The notes under the pieces: generated by a model
The model's input: only the letters and a program-made list of their open reading frames with translations
Databases searched by the model: none
What the model was told of the DNA's origin: nothing
Part shown: piece after piece, positions 18,706 through 27,164 of the stretch
How positions within the stretch are numbered: position 1 is the stretch's first letter
Layout of the letters: every line of letters starts with the position of its first letter
Made by a program: the position numbers and the translations under genes
Assembly (NCBI RefSeq): GCF_009557615.1
Contig: NZ_CP045652.1
Coordinates: 2,046,001 to 2,110,000 of the forward strand
Length of the DNA stretch: 64,000 nt
Source: Sphingobacteruim zhuxiongii
GTDB taxonomy: Bacteria; Bacteroidota; Bacteroidia; Sphingobacteriales; Sphingobacteriaceae
Direction of reading: 5' to 3'

Positions 18706-19333
18706 GAGCGTATACAAGGTTGTTATCGTAGATGATCACCCTTTGGTGATTGAGGGGTTTAAGAATGTGCTGAAGGAGGATACTTCCTTGCGGATTGTTG
18801 GGCAATTTGGTCGAGTGGAAGATTTCGAGGCTTTTTTTTCTGCAGCAGCGGTCGACTTAGTATTATTGGATATTACCCTTCCGGACGGGAACGGGATACA
18901 ACTTTGTGGACAAATTAAATCTGCTTATCCCGATATTATTGTCTTGGCAATATCAAATTTAAGCGAGCGCAGTATTGTCAAGCAAATGCTCCAACAAGGT
19001 GCTAATGGCTATCTTCTTAAAACTGCGGATGCGCACGATATACTTCATTGTATCGCGGAAGCAATAAATGGCGAGATTGTCTTGAGTCAAGAGGTTAAAG
19101 AACTTTTTGATATGGCAGATCTGCGTACAAAAGAAGATATTCCAGAATTAACTAAAAGGGAGAAACAAATACTCTCTTTGTTAGCTGAAGGAAAGAAGTC
19201 AGCCGAAATTGCTGATAGCCTTTTTATTAGTCCTTTAACCGTAAAAACCCATCGAGCGACCTTATTGCAGAAATTTCATACGGGTAATCTTGTTATTCTG
19301 ATCAATAAGGCGAAAGAATACGGTATGCTTTAG
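18692..19333 (+). CDS. LuxR/NarL-family response regulator
   Basis: DNA-binding partner of the preceding kinase, 213 aa. The receiver domain shows the acidic pair in VIVDDHP (Asp14, Asp15), the phospho-acceptor in LLDITLPDG (Asp60) and the conserved Lys in GYLLKTAD (about 110). The C-terminal LuxR helix-turn-helix covers about 150-205 (LTKREKQILSLLAEG). The ATG at 18692 lies inside the kinase gene; a TTG nine bases upstream is less likely. It is the best candidate to bind the AATACTCC/GGAGTATT palindromes. Confidence 0.93.
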   Translation: MSDNKSVYKVVIVDDHPLVIEGFKNVLKEDTSLRIVGQFGRVEDFEAFFSAAAVDLVLLDITLPDGNGIQLCGQIKSAYPDIIVLAISNLSERSIVKQMLQQGANGYLLKTADAHDILHCIAEAINGEIVLSQEVKELFDMADLRTKEDIPELTKREKQILSLLAEGKKSAEIADSLFISPLTVKTHRATLLQKFHTGNLVILINKAKEYGML

Positions 19334-19528
19334 CTATTCTTCGCGTAGACTGTCAACAGGCTTTGCTTTGGCCGCTTTGATGGTCTGCATGCTAATCGAT
19401 ATCAGCATAACTAACAAAACAATACTTGCGGCGAGGGCATACATCCATCCGGACAATGTGATGCGGAGGTGATAGTCTTCTAGCCATTTGTGCATCGATT
19501 TATTATTGAAGCTAGCAACTGTAGCGAA
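19334..19528 (-). pseudogene. C-terminal remnant of a MacB/FtsX-type ABC permease
   Basis: Minus-strand translation from 19528 to the stop at 19334-19336 gives about 64 codons with no usable start, closed upstream by a stop at 19529-19531. The last ~57 residues carry the typical end of FtsX permeases: MHKWLEDYHLRITL, a membrane helix (WMYALAASIVLLVMLISISM) and the tail IKAAKAKPVDSLREE. The first ~700 residues of such a permease are absent, so this is a decayed leftover. It abuts the response regulator's stop directly. Confidence 0.85.
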
Positions 19529-19571
19529 TTAGAATGTGATGCCGTATTCTCAATATAAACAGAATTAAATT

Positions 19572-19982
19572 ATGAAGACTAGATTAATTATCCCCGCGCT
19601 GTCGCTAGTTTCTACTACATTTTTTATGATGCTAAATTCTTCCTGCAAGAAAGAAGAGAAAATCAATGTGAACCAATTGACCGGCAAATGGTATCAAAAA
19701 TCGAATGCTGCTCCCGGCGCAGTAGATGGTAGTGTTTCCTATACTTTTGATGGTGCTGGAAACTGCGTCCTTAAAATTACCGATTTTATCGGAAGCGGAA
19801 ATGACACTACCATCAATAGGACTTATGTGCTGAGTAATGATCAAACCCTAATTACCTTATATAACGAGAAGAAAATTTATACAGAGCAATATCGTATCAA
19901 GAAACTCACGAAATCATATATGAAATGGGAGAATGAGTCGCCAAATGACGGAAATGTCAACGTAAAGGAATTTATGAAATAG
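19572..19982 (+). CDS. Small lipoprotein with lipocalin-like domain
   Basis: A 136-aa lipoprotein (lipobox NSSC, Cys25). The pattern LTGKWYQKS, then alternating strands (SYTFDGAGNCVLKI, YVLSNDQTLITLY) ending in MKWENESP resembles the short lipocalin-like domains (lipocalin_4/5) common in this phylum. Function unknown; such proteins are thought to bind small ligands or sit in the outer membrane. It is monocistronic between an FtsX remnant and a broken gene. Confidence 0.7.
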   Translation: MKTRLIIPALSLVSTTFFMMLNSSCKKEEKINVNQLTGKWYQKSNAAPGAVDGSVSYTFDGAGNCVLKITDFIGSGNDTTINRTYVLSNDQTLITLYNEKKIYTEQYRIKKLTKSYMKWENESPNDGNVNVKEFMK

Positions 19983-20156
19983 TTGCTTTCAAACTATTCT
20001 GTTTGATTTGGCTAAACTTTGTGTCGCGAATATCACATTATAGGAATTATACTTTTAGTGATCCTGTAAAAAGTAGTTTTAATTGTATCGATAGAAAGTA
20101 TAATTACGATAAAATCTTTATATTCATACAAAGAAGCAATTCGACGGCATACACCT

Positions 20157-21068
20157 ATGGAGAGAAGACAATTTATTTCGCTAATTATCGTATTGAGCAT
20201 TCTGTGGCTGAACATGTCCTGTCAGTCAACTGTATCTAAAGAAGAAAACTTTATTCAATTTGTTGTTCAGCCTAAGCTAGAGAAAGGCAAGGCTGCCAGC
20301 CTATCCATCTTTTTTAAAGAGAAGCCAGATGCGGGTAGTTTGCAAATTGCTAAACAAGGAGACGAACTTTTCGCAACCCTTGATGCTGCCGTTATTGCAG
20401 CCAATATCGAAAGTGATGGCCCTTACTATAAGTATCAGACAAGCATTCCTGAAGATGCAAATGGGAATTTCAATTTACCTATTCTTGAAGCTAAAATAAA
20501 AGGCAAGAAATATCATAGCCCTGCTTATTCTGTGGAGGTACTGGATACAGTTAGTGCGGGTCAGCACCCTATTAGAATGCTTCTTCAAACGGATAAAGAG
20601 GTTTATCAACTCAAGGACACCATCAATTTAACCCTAAGCGCATATAGTAAGTTCTTTGATGTGCATTATACAAGTGATGCTAAATTGGTAGCACAGGGAG
20701 CACCATCTAGCGTATTCGAAATCGCTGATGAAGGGCATGTCGATTATATGACCGGAATCCCTGGCTTTAAAGCCTATGTAGATCAACACTTCGACGTGGT
20801 ACGATTCGTTTGGAATGCCTGAGATCATGGAAAGACGATGGAATAATTGGATCATGAACCTTATATCAAGACGCAAGTGTTTTCTATCATACTGCTGGCA
20901 AAGCAGTCTGGAGATTTCACTATTCCCGCAAGCCAATTCGTTTTTCATGCCAATAGCAATGCGGATGATTTCAAAGAGCGTCTGCTAACGAATCAATCTA
21001 CTGCGCAGCAACCGAATAAATATAAATTTGATGTGCGCTCCAATACGTTGCAGTTTAAAGTGCAATAA
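20157..21068 (+). pseudogene. Interrupted BatD-like lipoprotein gene
   Basis: The first 221 codons (to the stop at 20820-20822) encode a lipoprotein (Cys22 in NMSC) with BatD-like beta domains (SPAYSVEVLDTVS, then a second domain starting IRMLLQTDKEVYQLKDTINL). After a second stop at 20844-20846 the same frame reopens and encodes a matching end of a BatD-like domain (FSIILLAKQSGDFTIPASQF) to 21068. Between about 20808 and 20846 the next frame is open (FGMPEIMERRWNNW), so two compensating indels would restore one protein of about 303 aa. Either the gene is broken or the assembly has two small errors. If intact it would be a periplasm-facing lipoprotein of unknown job. Confidence 0.65.
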
Positions 21069-21291
21069 ATCCAATACGTGCATTTCGAAAAAAGCCCCAT
21101 GGTCTATTTCTTCAGGATCTTCAATAGGGGCATAGCGTTGCTAAGGTATGTTTAAACATCTAGTTTTATTCGCTAGTTGTAAGCATAGGTTCACTCAATT
21201 CTAAGCTGAATTCACTCATTACGCATTAATTTCCCCTATTAAATCGCCTAGTTTTAATATCAATTTTCAATTGGAAGAAAAACAAAGGATT

Positions 21292-22173
21292 ATGAAAACA
21301 AAGATTTTAATGATTTTGCTTGCCCTCATTATTTTTGCTGCTGAGGCATGTAAAAAAGGAGAAAATGGTGCTATGGGACCTAAAGGTGATAAAGGCGATG
21401 CGGGCGCAGCAGGTACTGCTGGCGCAACCGGAGCGAAAGGTGCCGACGGTTCCATGTTCTACAGCGGAACAACGGTACCCGCAGCAACATTAGGCAAAGT
21501 GGGCGATTTTTATTTTAGAACCAGCACTTCCGATCTATACGGTCCTAAGAAATCAACAGGCTGGGGAACAGCAACCAATATTAAGGGTGACGACGGTAAA
21601 AATGGGACCAATGGTAAGAATGGATCACAGTTTCTGTCTGGAACAAGTATTCCTGCTGCAACATTAGGTGTGGTGGGTGACTTTTACTTTAATACCACAC
21701 AAATGGTGTTATACGGTCCTAAAGTAGCAACAGGATGGGGTGTTGGGACCAATTTGAAAGCCAACGCCTTAGCAATTTATTCAGGGTGGAGAACTGGCGT
21801 AAGAACAAAGGATACGATTATGGATGGCACATCCTATAGAATTCAACATATATATGCGCCACAGTTTACAGCATCTAGACTAGAAAACAGTGCTATTCTC
21901 GTGTACTTAAATTTTGGCGGAGGCGTTTTCCCATTGCCGTACACCAGCAATGCAGGGGGAAGGATGAGTACAATTTCCTTTCAACCAAAGCTGTCTGAAC
22001 TGCTTCTTTCACGGATGGTATATGATGGAGGAGCATTACTTAATCTAAGTTCAAATATTTCCTATCGTTATGTCATTGTACCTGGAACAACACTTGTCGG
22101 TCTGAAGAAAAGAAATATTAATATTCAAGACGCAGACGCGGTTGAGCGAGCAATAAATGAAATGGAACAATAA
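21292..22173 (+). CDS. Collagen-like repeat lipoprotein
   Basis: A 293-aa lipoprotein (lipobox AEAC, Cys20). Residues about 23-53 are a run of Gly-X-Y triplets like bacterial collagen-like proteins. Then follow two copies of a ~45-residue unit containing PAATLG.VGDFYF...LYGPK...GWG, separated by a second, short glycine-rich spacer (KGDDGKNGTNGKNG). The remaining ~140 residues are a unique beta-rich domain. ATG at 21292 is preferred over a TTG seven codons upstream. It is probably a surface-exposed fibre or stalk protein. It ends at its own strong terminator. Confidence 0.8.
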   Translation: MKTKILMILLALIIFAAEACKKGENGAMGPKGDKGDAGAAGTAGATGAKGADGSMFYSGTTVPAATLGKVGDFYFRTSTSDLYGPKKSTGWGTATNIKGDDGKNGTNGKNGSQFLSGTSIPAATLGVVGDFYFNTTQMVLYGPKVATGWGVGTNLKANALAIYSGWRTGVRTKDTIMDGTSYRIQHIYAPQFTASRLENSAILVYLNFGGGVFPLPYTSNAGGRMSTISFQPKLSELLLSRMVYDGGALLNLSSNISYRYVIVPGTTLVGLKKRNINIQDADAVERAINEMEQ

Positions 22174-22213
22174 TTCAATTTTTTAGGTTATACTGTTATT
22201 GATTCTATCTATG

Positions 22214-22247
22214 AAGGCTTACAAAGGAAACTTTGTAAGCTTTTTTT
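22214..22247 (+). terminator. Rho-independent terminator of the collagen-like gene
   Basis: Perfect 10-bp stem (GCTTACAAAG at 22217-22226 with CTTTGTAAGC at 22231-22240), GAAA tetraloop, then seven T. It stands 44 bp past the stop. Confidence 0.92.
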
Positions 22248-22396
22248 GCACGGAAACGAAAGCGAAGGGTGACAGTCAACACTAATTTAATCTTGATCTC
22301 TCGCTAAATTATGGGAGTACGGGACTCTATATGAGAAATATACTAAGGACTATACATGTCAATTATATTCCGCTTTCCACTATCAATCTTAGTTTC

Positions 22397-23311
22397 CTAT
22401 TTTGAACTGATTTTCTGCATCCATTCCACTGCTGTTTTCATTGGTGCAGGCGAATCCGAAAAAGCCGTATTATGTCCAAGTTCGGGATACAAAACATAAG
22501 AATATCCCTTATTTACTTCCTTTAGTTTTGCTAGATTTTCAATAGATAAGTTCGTCGGTACTTGGATATCCTTGCCGCCCCAAATCCAAAGTCCTGGGAT
22601 TGTTAACTTCGCTAGGGTATGCAACGGATCGATGTCAATAAATTCATATTTATCTGGATCATGCTTGATATGTTGACGAGCCTCTTTCTCCGAATGTTTA
22701 TCCCAAAATTGCGCATCCCCAGCGGTATAGAACTGGAAGCGTAATTGTTCTTTTGGGGTCACCAAAGCCCCACTAAAAATAACCATAAAGTCGATTTGCT
22801 TATTCTTTTGTGCTGCCAATGGGATAATCCAACCCGCCTGACTTCCTCCAATTAGTCCGATTTTGAGCTTTGATGGCCGAGCTTGTTTGGATAGATAAGC
22901 CACAGCTGCACTGGCATCCGCCGCAAGCAAGTTTAAATTTGCCGAATCGATGTTATTTGTGCCAACCTCCGGCCCGGCATACACGCCGCCTGATTCCCCA
23001 ACGCCGCGTTTATCATAGGTTAAAACACAAAACCCTGCTTTTGAGAGATCTCCCGCGAAGCTATCCATCCTTTTTTCTTGACCGGATCCATGGACAATCA
23101 GCAATGCCGCTTTGGGCTTCTGCGGGGTGTAGATTGTTCCTGAAAGTTTGGTCGTGTCGCTATAGAAGGTTATTTCACGTTTGCTAATTGGGTTGGATTG
23201 TGCTGATAAATTTAGGGAAAGTATCAACAGGCCAATAATGAATAGTATTCTTTGAAAACTAAGCGCCTCGATTTCAGATCGTAAGTGAGCTGGACAGAAA
23301 GATATAGACAT
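22397..23311 (-). CDS. Secreted alpha/beta-hydrolase (esterase/acylaminoacyl-peptidase-like)
   Basis: Serine hydrolase of the dienelactone hydrolase/S9-like group, 304 aa. A hydrophobic export segment lies at residues 21-37, preceded by an unusually long polar N-terminus. The nucleophile elbow GGSQAG places Ser157, the acid in WGGKD is Asp248 and the base in ELGHN is His280, so the triad is complete. VHGSGQEKR near 73-81 forms the oxyanion loop. Substrate is not predictable. The gene is monocistronic and convergent with the collagen-like gene. Confidence 0.85.
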   Translation of the reverse strand: MSISFCPAHLRSEIEALSFQRILFIIGLLILSLNLSAQSNPISKREITFYSDTTKLSGTIYTPQKPKAALLIVHGSGQEKRMDSFAGDLSKAGFCVLTYDKRGVGESGGVYAGPEVGTNNIDSANLNLLAADASAAVAYLSKQARPSKLKIGLIGGSQAGWIIPLAAQKNKQIDFMVIFSGALVTPKEQLRFQFYTAGDAQFWDKHSEKEARQHIKHDPDKYEFIDIDPLHTLAKLTIPGLWIWGGKDIQVPTNLSIENLAKLKEVNKGYSYVLYPELGHNTAFSDSPAPMKTAVEWMQKISSK

Positions 23312-23675
23312 ACAGTTTCTTTTCGTTAGGTGGCTGTAATCTAGGAATAGTAAGTGTGATGGAGAAGTGGAAATCGGTAAACACCTGTTGCTGAGCGGTA
23401 AAGGGTCAGATATATTCGGTGAGAAAAAGCAGATGTTGTAAGGTAATAGTAGTGTTTTATGGAAGGGCGAATTGTACGTTGAAAAAATAGGACATCCTTC
23501 GAGGCTGCTTCGAGATTTGGATAGATTTCATCCCTCGAATGTTAAAAGAAAAACGGAGCAATACTTTGCTCCGCTTTTAGAAATATTATCAAAGCAATAA
23601 ATTCTAGATGACTTTAGAATTGAAGAAATTCGGGTTATCGATGATTGATATCATCTTACATTCGTACTTCTCTTA
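23312..23675. other. 364-bp intergenic stretch with one terminator and an imperfect inverted repeat
   Basis: No open frame looks coding. It contains the terminator of the haem-binding gene (23545-23577) and an imperfect inverted repeat (TTCGAGG at 23498-23504 against CCTCGAA at 23533-23539, with nearby CATCC direct repeats) that resembles a REP-type element. The promoter of the leftward hydrolase gene should lie near its left end. Confidence 0.45.
23545..23577 (-). terminator. Terminator of the haem-binding gene
   Basis: CGGAGCAA (23553-23560) pairs with TTGCTCCG (23565-23572) around TACT. On the minus strand a T-rich tract follows, 99 bp past the stop of the leftward haem-binding protein gene. 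A shorter T run on the plus strand makes it partly bidirectional. Confidence 0.8.
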
Positions 23676-24146
23676 TTATTTCCCTTCAACTTCCTTTTTC
23701 ACTGCAACGACCCAGGCTTCAATTTCCTGTTTATCGGCATCGCTTAATTTAGCATCTTGATGAATTAATGTATAAGATGTTAAAGGCATTTCGCCATTCT
23801 TAATCGTTTCGACTACTTCATCCAACTTATGCAGTTTCTTCCCGATCGGTAATGTATTAAACTCGTCGAAATTAAGATGTCGTTTACCGTCGTTTACATG
23901 CTTGGCAAGCCACCAATTAATGGGCTGTAGCTTATTGTACCATGGGTATTTCGTATTGTTGGAATGGCAGTCGTAGCAGCTGGATTTCAGGATGCTTTGA
24001 ATCTTGTTAGGTACCGTATAATGCTTTTCGATGGCATTCTCGGCTACTGCGGAGCTTATATTTTTTTGTGTTCCAAAGAATTGGATAACGATAAGTAGGG
24101 ATAGCACAATATATAGCACTTTCCTTTTGAGTGATATGTTTTTCAT
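23676..24146 (-). CDS. Haem-binding domain protein (PF14376-like)
   Basis: A 156-aa exported protein with one N-terminal membrane/signal segment (about 10-26) and a single c-type haem site, CYDCH (Cys57, Cys60, His61), followed by the family hallmark SNNTKYPWYNKLQPINWWLA split over residues 62-81. This is the small Bacteroidota haem-binding family, thought to carry electrons or sense oxygen in the periplasm. Full length for the family. The gene is monocistronic. Confidence 0.9.
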   Translation of the reverse strand: MKNISLKRKVLYIVLSLLIVIQFFGTQKNISSAVAENAIEKHYTVPNKIQSILKSSCYDCHSNNTKYPWYNKLQPINWWLAKHVNDGKRHLNFDEFNTLPIGKKLHKLDEVVETIKNGEMPLTSYTLIHQDAKLSDADKQEIEAWVVAVKKEVEGK

Positions 24147-24361
24147 GGAATTGTTCTTGTTTCATTAAACCTAATGTGAAGGCGGCAAGATGGCTTTACT
24201 TTATCAGAGGGCTAGGAATACTATAGCGTTATATATCTTCACGCTGAAGGCTCTAATTCTTCTCGATCAGAGACATACTACTATACTACACGTATTTCAA
24301 TAGTATTGCAATAAAAACTTGATGAGTGGATGATTCTTTGTATTTCAGAAGCTCTGCTTTT

Positions 24362-24751
24362 TTAAGCGAAACAGGTGCGAGGCGGCTGCCAAATTAGACT
24401 GTGATAACTGAAGGAATAGACTGCACAGTTAAATAGAGTCGCTTGTTCTTTTTTGTAGAAGGATGGTACTGCTATTTGAAAGCGTATGGGTGCTGTTGGT
24501 ACGCCGAGGACAATCAAAGAGCTTGGAGAAATGACTTTAAACGGCAATTGCATATCACGTGCATAGTCAGCATCTCTAGGAGAACTATACATATAATGTG
24601 CTTCCAAAAAGGTGAGGATGGAAATAGAGGGTACTTGTGCCTTATGTTCTAAATAGTGTTCAATGAGGATGGGGAACTTCCATACTTCACGTAGTGCCGT
24701 GATGGAAGTTATATACAAGGAGAGAAGTAATATGGCTATCAATTTCCTCAT
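24362..24751 (-). CDS. Conserved small hypothetical exported protein
   Basis: A 129-aa protein with a signal-like N-terminus (residues 1-19). The sequence around FPILIEHYLEHKAQVPSISI and DADYARDMQLPFKVI resembles a short Bacteroidota family often seen beside metal-efflux or TonB genes, recalled from pattern only. No catalytic motif was found. It ends with SFSYHSLIWQPPR, the usual end of that family, so it is probably complete. It is monocistronic and divergent from the second sigma factor gene. Confidence 0.6.
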   Translation of the reverse strand: MRKLIAILLLSLYITSITALREVWKFPILIEHYLEHKAQVPSISILTFLEAHYMYSSPRDADYARDMQLPFKVISPSSLIVLGVPTAPIRFQIAVPSFYKKEQATLFNCAVYSFSYHSLIWQPPRTCFA

Positions 24752-24894
24752 AAGATAAAGTTACACAAAAAGGATTTTAGATTAATTCTTTATTAGCAAG
24801 TTAATTCTTGAAAATGACGACTTGGATAAAAGGAATATGAAGGCTCGATATTGTAGTTTTCTAAACTTATTTATTAGTTTTACAAACAGGCATT

Positions 24895-25500
24895 ATGAAA
24901 AGCACAGATTTTAATCCATCTTCTGAAAATGAGTTATTGACTGAATTATGCTCAGGAAATCAAAACAGCTTTGAAATAATATATTATCAATACAGTGCTC
25001 GCTTGTATGCGAACATTTTGAAAATGGTTAAAGTAGAAGACTTAGCACAAGAGTTACTACAGGAGATTTTTATCAAAGTTTGGGAGAAGCGACACCTAAT
25101 TGACCCTGAACAACCATTTAAAGGTTATCTCTTTAAAATCGCGAAAAACACAGTCTACAATTTCTTTAGAAAGCATAATATTGAACAGCAAGTTCATCAA
25201 TATTTGGTACAGCACAGCCCCCTTAGCAAAAATGATGTACAGGAAAAAATTGACTTTTTGGAAAGTGAACAACTATTGAATGATGCGATAGCAAAGTTAT
25301 CACCCCAACGAAGACGCGTGTTCGTGCTTTGTAAATTAGAGGGTAAGTCTTACGCGGAGGTTAGTCAAGAATTGGGGATCTCTGTTTCTACCGTAAACGA
25401 TCATATCGTAAAGGCTATGAAATTTATTAAGTCGCAGAATCAAGGTAATTCTATTCTATTAGTCTTGGCATTGTTCAATGCGATTACAGAATCACTTTAA
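24895..25500 (+). CDS. ECF-type RNA polymerase sigma factor (second locus)
   Basis: A 201-aa ECF factor. Region 2 (about 20-90) contains DLAQELLQEIFIKVWEKR and region 4 (about 138-182) contains LEGKSYAEVSQELGISVSTV. It is of the same Bacteroidota SusCD-linked group as the factor at 5309 but only distantly similar. Unlike the first locus, 291 bp separate it from its FecR gene, so the FecR gene may have its own promoter. Confidence 0.92.
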   Translation: MKSTDFNPSSENELLTELCSGNQNSFEIIYYQYSARLYANILKMVKVEDLAQELLQEIFIKVWEKRHLIDPEQPFKGYLFKIAKNTVYNFFRKHNIEQQVHQYLVQHSPLSKNDVQEKIDFLESEQLLNDAIAKLSPQRRRVFVLCKLEGKSYAEVSQELGISVSTVNDHIVKAMKFIKSQNQGNSILLVLALFNAITESL

Positions 25501-25791
25501 TTTTTTTATCAGGTAAATCGACTTGAAATCATCGCTAAACTCTCAGTTTTTAGACGATCAAATCCTCGTGTACTATGGTTTTAGAAATAAGCTTTCGGTA
25601 TCTGCTTTTTCGATCTTGCGACTAAAATTACCTGTACTTTAAATCTATTCCCATCTCACTGAATTCGGGAATCTATTAATTCCTTGATTTTGTCTAGGTA
25701 GAGTTAGATCGCAGGAAAATATATTATTTTTTTTACCATGGAGCAGATGTACATCGGTTTTGAAGTGTATTATATATAAACCTAATCAATA
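25501..25791. other. Unusually long sigma-fecR gap
   Basis: These 291 bp contain no coding-looking frame on either strand and no strong hairpin. The equivalent gap in the first locus is 64 bp. The extra length probably holds a promoter, for example one read by the sigma factor itself, but no clear motif was identified. Confidence 0.4.
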
Positions 25792-26982
25792 ATGGAAGAC
25801 AAGGATAGGATTAAAAATGCTTTTTTTGACTACGTCGATGGGAAGCTTTCAGCAGACGATTTGCGCTCATTGCTTTCGGAAATACAGACAGCAGCAGATG
25901 AGCGTAAGGACTTGCTGGATGCGATAGGGGAGGTTTTAGACAATCCTGTTGCTGCGGAAGTACAAGCTGATGATGCTGTCCATGACTTGCTTCGGGTTTC
26001 TTTTGAAAGGATAAAAAGTCAAATCTCTTCGGAATCGGAGCCACGTAAGACGATCAGCATCGCGTGGAAGAAATGGCTATCCATTGCCGCTCTACTGATT
26101 GCGATGGTTGGACTGACTGTTTGGTGGATGAGTAACCAGCATTCGCAGCACAAGGAGTTATCATTAAAAGAAAAACCGCAAATTCAACCGGGTGCCTACG
26201 GGGCGACCCTCGTGCTATCAGACGGTCGAAAAATAGCATTGGAAAACAGTGATAATGGGGAGTTGGCAAAAGATGCGGGTGTTAAGATTAGTAAGGAAGC
26301 GGACGGTCAGTTGCTATATACCATTGAGAGCGGAGCGGAAAATGCTTTGAATACTCTTTTTACCAAACGAGGGGAAACTTACCGCGTCAAATTGCCAGAC
26401 GGATCAATTGTTTGGCTGAATGCAGAATCAAAGATTCAGTACAATGCGAATTTCGGTATGGATAATACTAGGAGAATTAGCTTGGAAGGGGAAGCATATT
26501 TTGAAGTAGCTAAAGATGCGAATCGCCCATTTTATGTTCAACTTCAGAATCAAGAAATCAAAGTACTTGGCACACGCTTTAATGTCAATAGCTATACCAA
26601 AGAAAGTCCGATCAAAACCTCTCTCGTTGAAGGTAAGATTCGGTTAAATACGGCTAGCAAATCCGTAGAAATGACTTCAGGACAACAGGCAATTTTAGAT
26701 CAGTCTGGACATTTAAATATTAAACAATTAGGGACTGATATTGATGCGAGCATCGCTTGGACAAGAAATAAGTTTGTTTTTGATAATGAAGATATAGAAA
26801 ACGTCATGCGCATCGTCGCTCGATGGTATGATGTTGAAGTTGTATACGAAGGCAAAATTACAAACGAGAAGTTTTCTGGAGCACTATCGCGGTTCTCGAA
26901 TATCGAGGATGTATTAGCCTTGTTTGAAGCAACAAAGATGGTGAAGTTTCAAGTTGTTGGTCGAAAGATATTTGTGAAATAA
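25792..26982 (+). CDS. FecR-family anti-sigma factor (second locus)
   Basis: A 396-aa FecR protein with an N-terminal cytoplasmic helical part (1-90), one transmembrane segment (about 95-113), a periplasmic FecR domain (LPDGSIVWLNAESKIQY near 205) and a C-terminal DUF4974-like domain (about 320-395). It should restrain the sigma factor at 24895 and receive the signal from the STN domain of the SusC encoded at 27165. The start was chosen by the ATG and by family length. Confidence 0.93.
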   Translation: MEDKDRIKNAFFDYVDGKLSADDLRSLLSEIQTAADERKDLLDAIGEVLDNPVAAEVQADDAVHDLLRVSFERIKSQISSESEPRKTISIAWKKWLSIAALLIAMVGLTVWWMSNQHSQHKELSLKEKPQIQPGAYGATLVLSDGRKIALENSDNGELAKDAGVKISKEADGQLLYTIESGAENALNTLFTKRGETYRVKLPDGSIVWLNAESKIQYNANFGMDNTRRISLEGEAYFEVAKDANRPFYVQLQNQEIKVLGTRFNVNSYTKESPIKTSLVEGKIRLNTASKSVEMTSGQQAILDQSGHLNIKQLGTDIDASIAWTRNKFVFDNEDIENVMRIVARWYDVEVVYEGKITNEKFSGALSRFSNIEDVLALFEATKMVKFQVVGRKIFVK

Positions 26983-27050
26983 AATAACCAAATCTATTAA
27001 CCTAAAGATGATGAATAAGATGTTGGACTACTATTAACATGCAGAAATAA

Positions 27051-27075
27051 AACCAAGCCTTTAGAAGACTTGGTT
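27051..27075. other. Hairpin between fecR and susC (second locus)
   Basis: AACCAAG (27051-27057) pairs with CTTGGTT (27069-27075). There is no good T tract, so it is a weak terminator or attenuator at most, which could lower read-through from the regulatory genes into susC. Confidence 0.4.
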
Positions 27076-27164
27076 CTTATTGGAATTGATATTTAACAAA
27101 TTCGTTATTACGATACGCTCCAGTTTTGGTCGACAACAGCGTATACGTTTACCAATCTTAACAA

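Noticed and set aside
21096..21123. Possible terminator after the broken BatD-like gene
   Set aside because: GCCCC and GGGGC could pair, but the loop is long, the internal arms are offset and there is no T tract.
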